Origin: Ilumatobacteraceae bacterium
GTDB lineage: Bacteria > Actinomycetota > Acidimicrobiia > Acidimicrobiales > Ilumatobacteraceae
DNA: 5,291 nt
NCBI GenBank assembly: GCA_023263465.1
Contig: JALQWV010000173.1
Span: 1 to 5,291 of the forward strand
Reading direction: 5' to 3'
Below are positions 5,206 to 5,291 of the stretch, one piece after another (positions within the stretch are counted from its first letter, which is position 1; every line of letters begins with the position of its first letter). The notes below the pieces were generated by a model. That model made no database searches. It saw only the letters and a program-made list of their open reading frames with translations, and was not told where the DNA came from. The position numbers and the translations under genes were made by a program.

Positions 5206-5235
5206 TTGTAGTCCCATCGTTCAGCCCAATAGGTT
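5206..5235 (+). promoter_or_regulatory. Possible promoter for rpmH
   Basis: TTGTAG (5206-5211) and TAGGTT (5230-5235) are separated by 18 bases; the -10 fits TAnnnT but the -35 matches TTGACA at only three of six positions. A second TAnnnT hexamer, TAGAGT, lies at 5192-5197 without a -35. This is a weak call. Confidence 0.25.
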
Positions 5236-5256
5236 GTTCGTCCAGAGCTGTCGAGA

Positions 5257-5281
5257 CCACCTCGGCACCGAACCGAGGAGG
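5257..5281 (+). promoter_or_regulatory. Leader hairpin covering the rpmH ribosome-binding site
   Basis: CCACCTCGG (5257-5265) pairs with CCGAGGAGG (5273-5281) at 8 of 9 positions (one A-A mismatch, 5259/5279), with a 7-base loop. The right arm contains the whole Shine-Dalgarno sequence GAGGAGG. In RNA this would mask the site, suggesting control of translation initiation. It is a sequence-level prediction only. Confidence 0.45.
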
Positions 5282-5286
5282 CGTGC

Positions 5287-5291
5287 GTGAA
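5287..5291 (+). CDS. rpmH: Probable start of ribosomal protein L34 gene (first bases only)
   Basis: A GTG at 5287 follows a strong ribosome-binding site GAGGAGG (5275-5281) by 5 bases, and the next two bases are AA, as expected for the 'M-K-R-T' start of L34. In actinobacteria rpmH is the gene divergent from dnaA at this place. Only five bases are visible, so the call rests on position and the ribosome-binding site. A GTG at 5283 is a possible but poorly spaced alternative start. Confidence 0.4.

Larger units (their letters stand above)
5000..5286. other. dnaA-rpmH divergent intergenic region
   Basis: No gene is credible in this 287-base stretch. It holds the dnaA leader, a cluster of DnaA-box-like sites at 5087-5119, a further box at 5158-5166, a strong GC hairpin at 5119-5141, an A8 run at 5170-5177, and a possible rpmH promoter and leader hairpin towards the right edge. 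I could not find a convincing -35/-10 pair for dnaA; TTGATC with CATAAA has the wrong spacing. In actinobacteria this gap contains the dnaA promoter and may be part of the origin. Confidence 0.6.

Noticed and set aside
4950..5211. Small open frames on both strands around the dnaA start
   Set aside because: Their products show no family features and they cover the box cluster, the hairpin and the A8 run of a regulatory region.
1..5291. CRISPR array, tRNA or rRNA gene, insertion sequence, parS site
   Set aside because: I saw no regularly spaced repeats, no tRNA-like cloverleaf, no transposase motif or terminal inverted repeats, and no match to the parS consensus TGTTTCACGTGAAACA.

Overview
The window carries the replication-initiation gene cluster of an actinobacterium. 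All complete genes read on the minus strand. In their own reading direction the order is dnaA, dnaN, recF, dciA (DUF721), gyrB, and the first bases of a probable rpmH diverge from dnaA at the right edge. This rpmH/dnaA-dnaN-recF-dciA-gyrB order is the classical Actinomycetota origin layout. The DnaA sequence (for example QEEFFHTFNSLHGANKQIV and the DRLRGRF stretch) and the roughly balanced base composition suggest a lower-GC lineage, perhaps Acidimicrobiia. That placement is inferred from remembered family patterns, not from a search.

Layout from left to right. Positions 1-167 (+) hold the last 54 codons of scpA (SMC-partner kleisin). The apparent first codons of scpB follow at 160-183 (+). 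At about 172-186 the sequence switches abruptly to the 5' third of gyrB, read on the minus strand from 641. A short leader with a possible gyrB promoter and hairpin lies at 642-721. Then come dciA (722-1090), recF (1087-2196, sharing an ATGA overlap with dciA) and dnaN (2218-3315). The dnaA-dnaN intergenic region (3316-3562) has a run of 20 A/T bases and DnaA-box-like 9-mers, two of them forming a near-perfect 25-bp palindrome; this is the best oriC candidate. dnaA occupies 3563-4999. The dnaA-rpmH intergenic region (5000-5286) has a second cluster of DnaA-box-like sites, a strong GC hairpin, and a hairpin covering the probable rpmH ribosome-binding site.

The genes form one functional set. 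DnaA opens the origin, DciA is the predicted DnaB helicase loader, DnaN is the replicase clamp, RecF helps repair stalled forks, and GyrB/GyrA remove supercoils. These are well-known families, and I see no undescribed system. The most important observation is the left end: gyrB loses all family resemblance after about residue 155, exactly where an opposite-strand scpA-scpB pair ends. This is a rearrangement breakpoint or, more likely, an assembly or amplification chimera.
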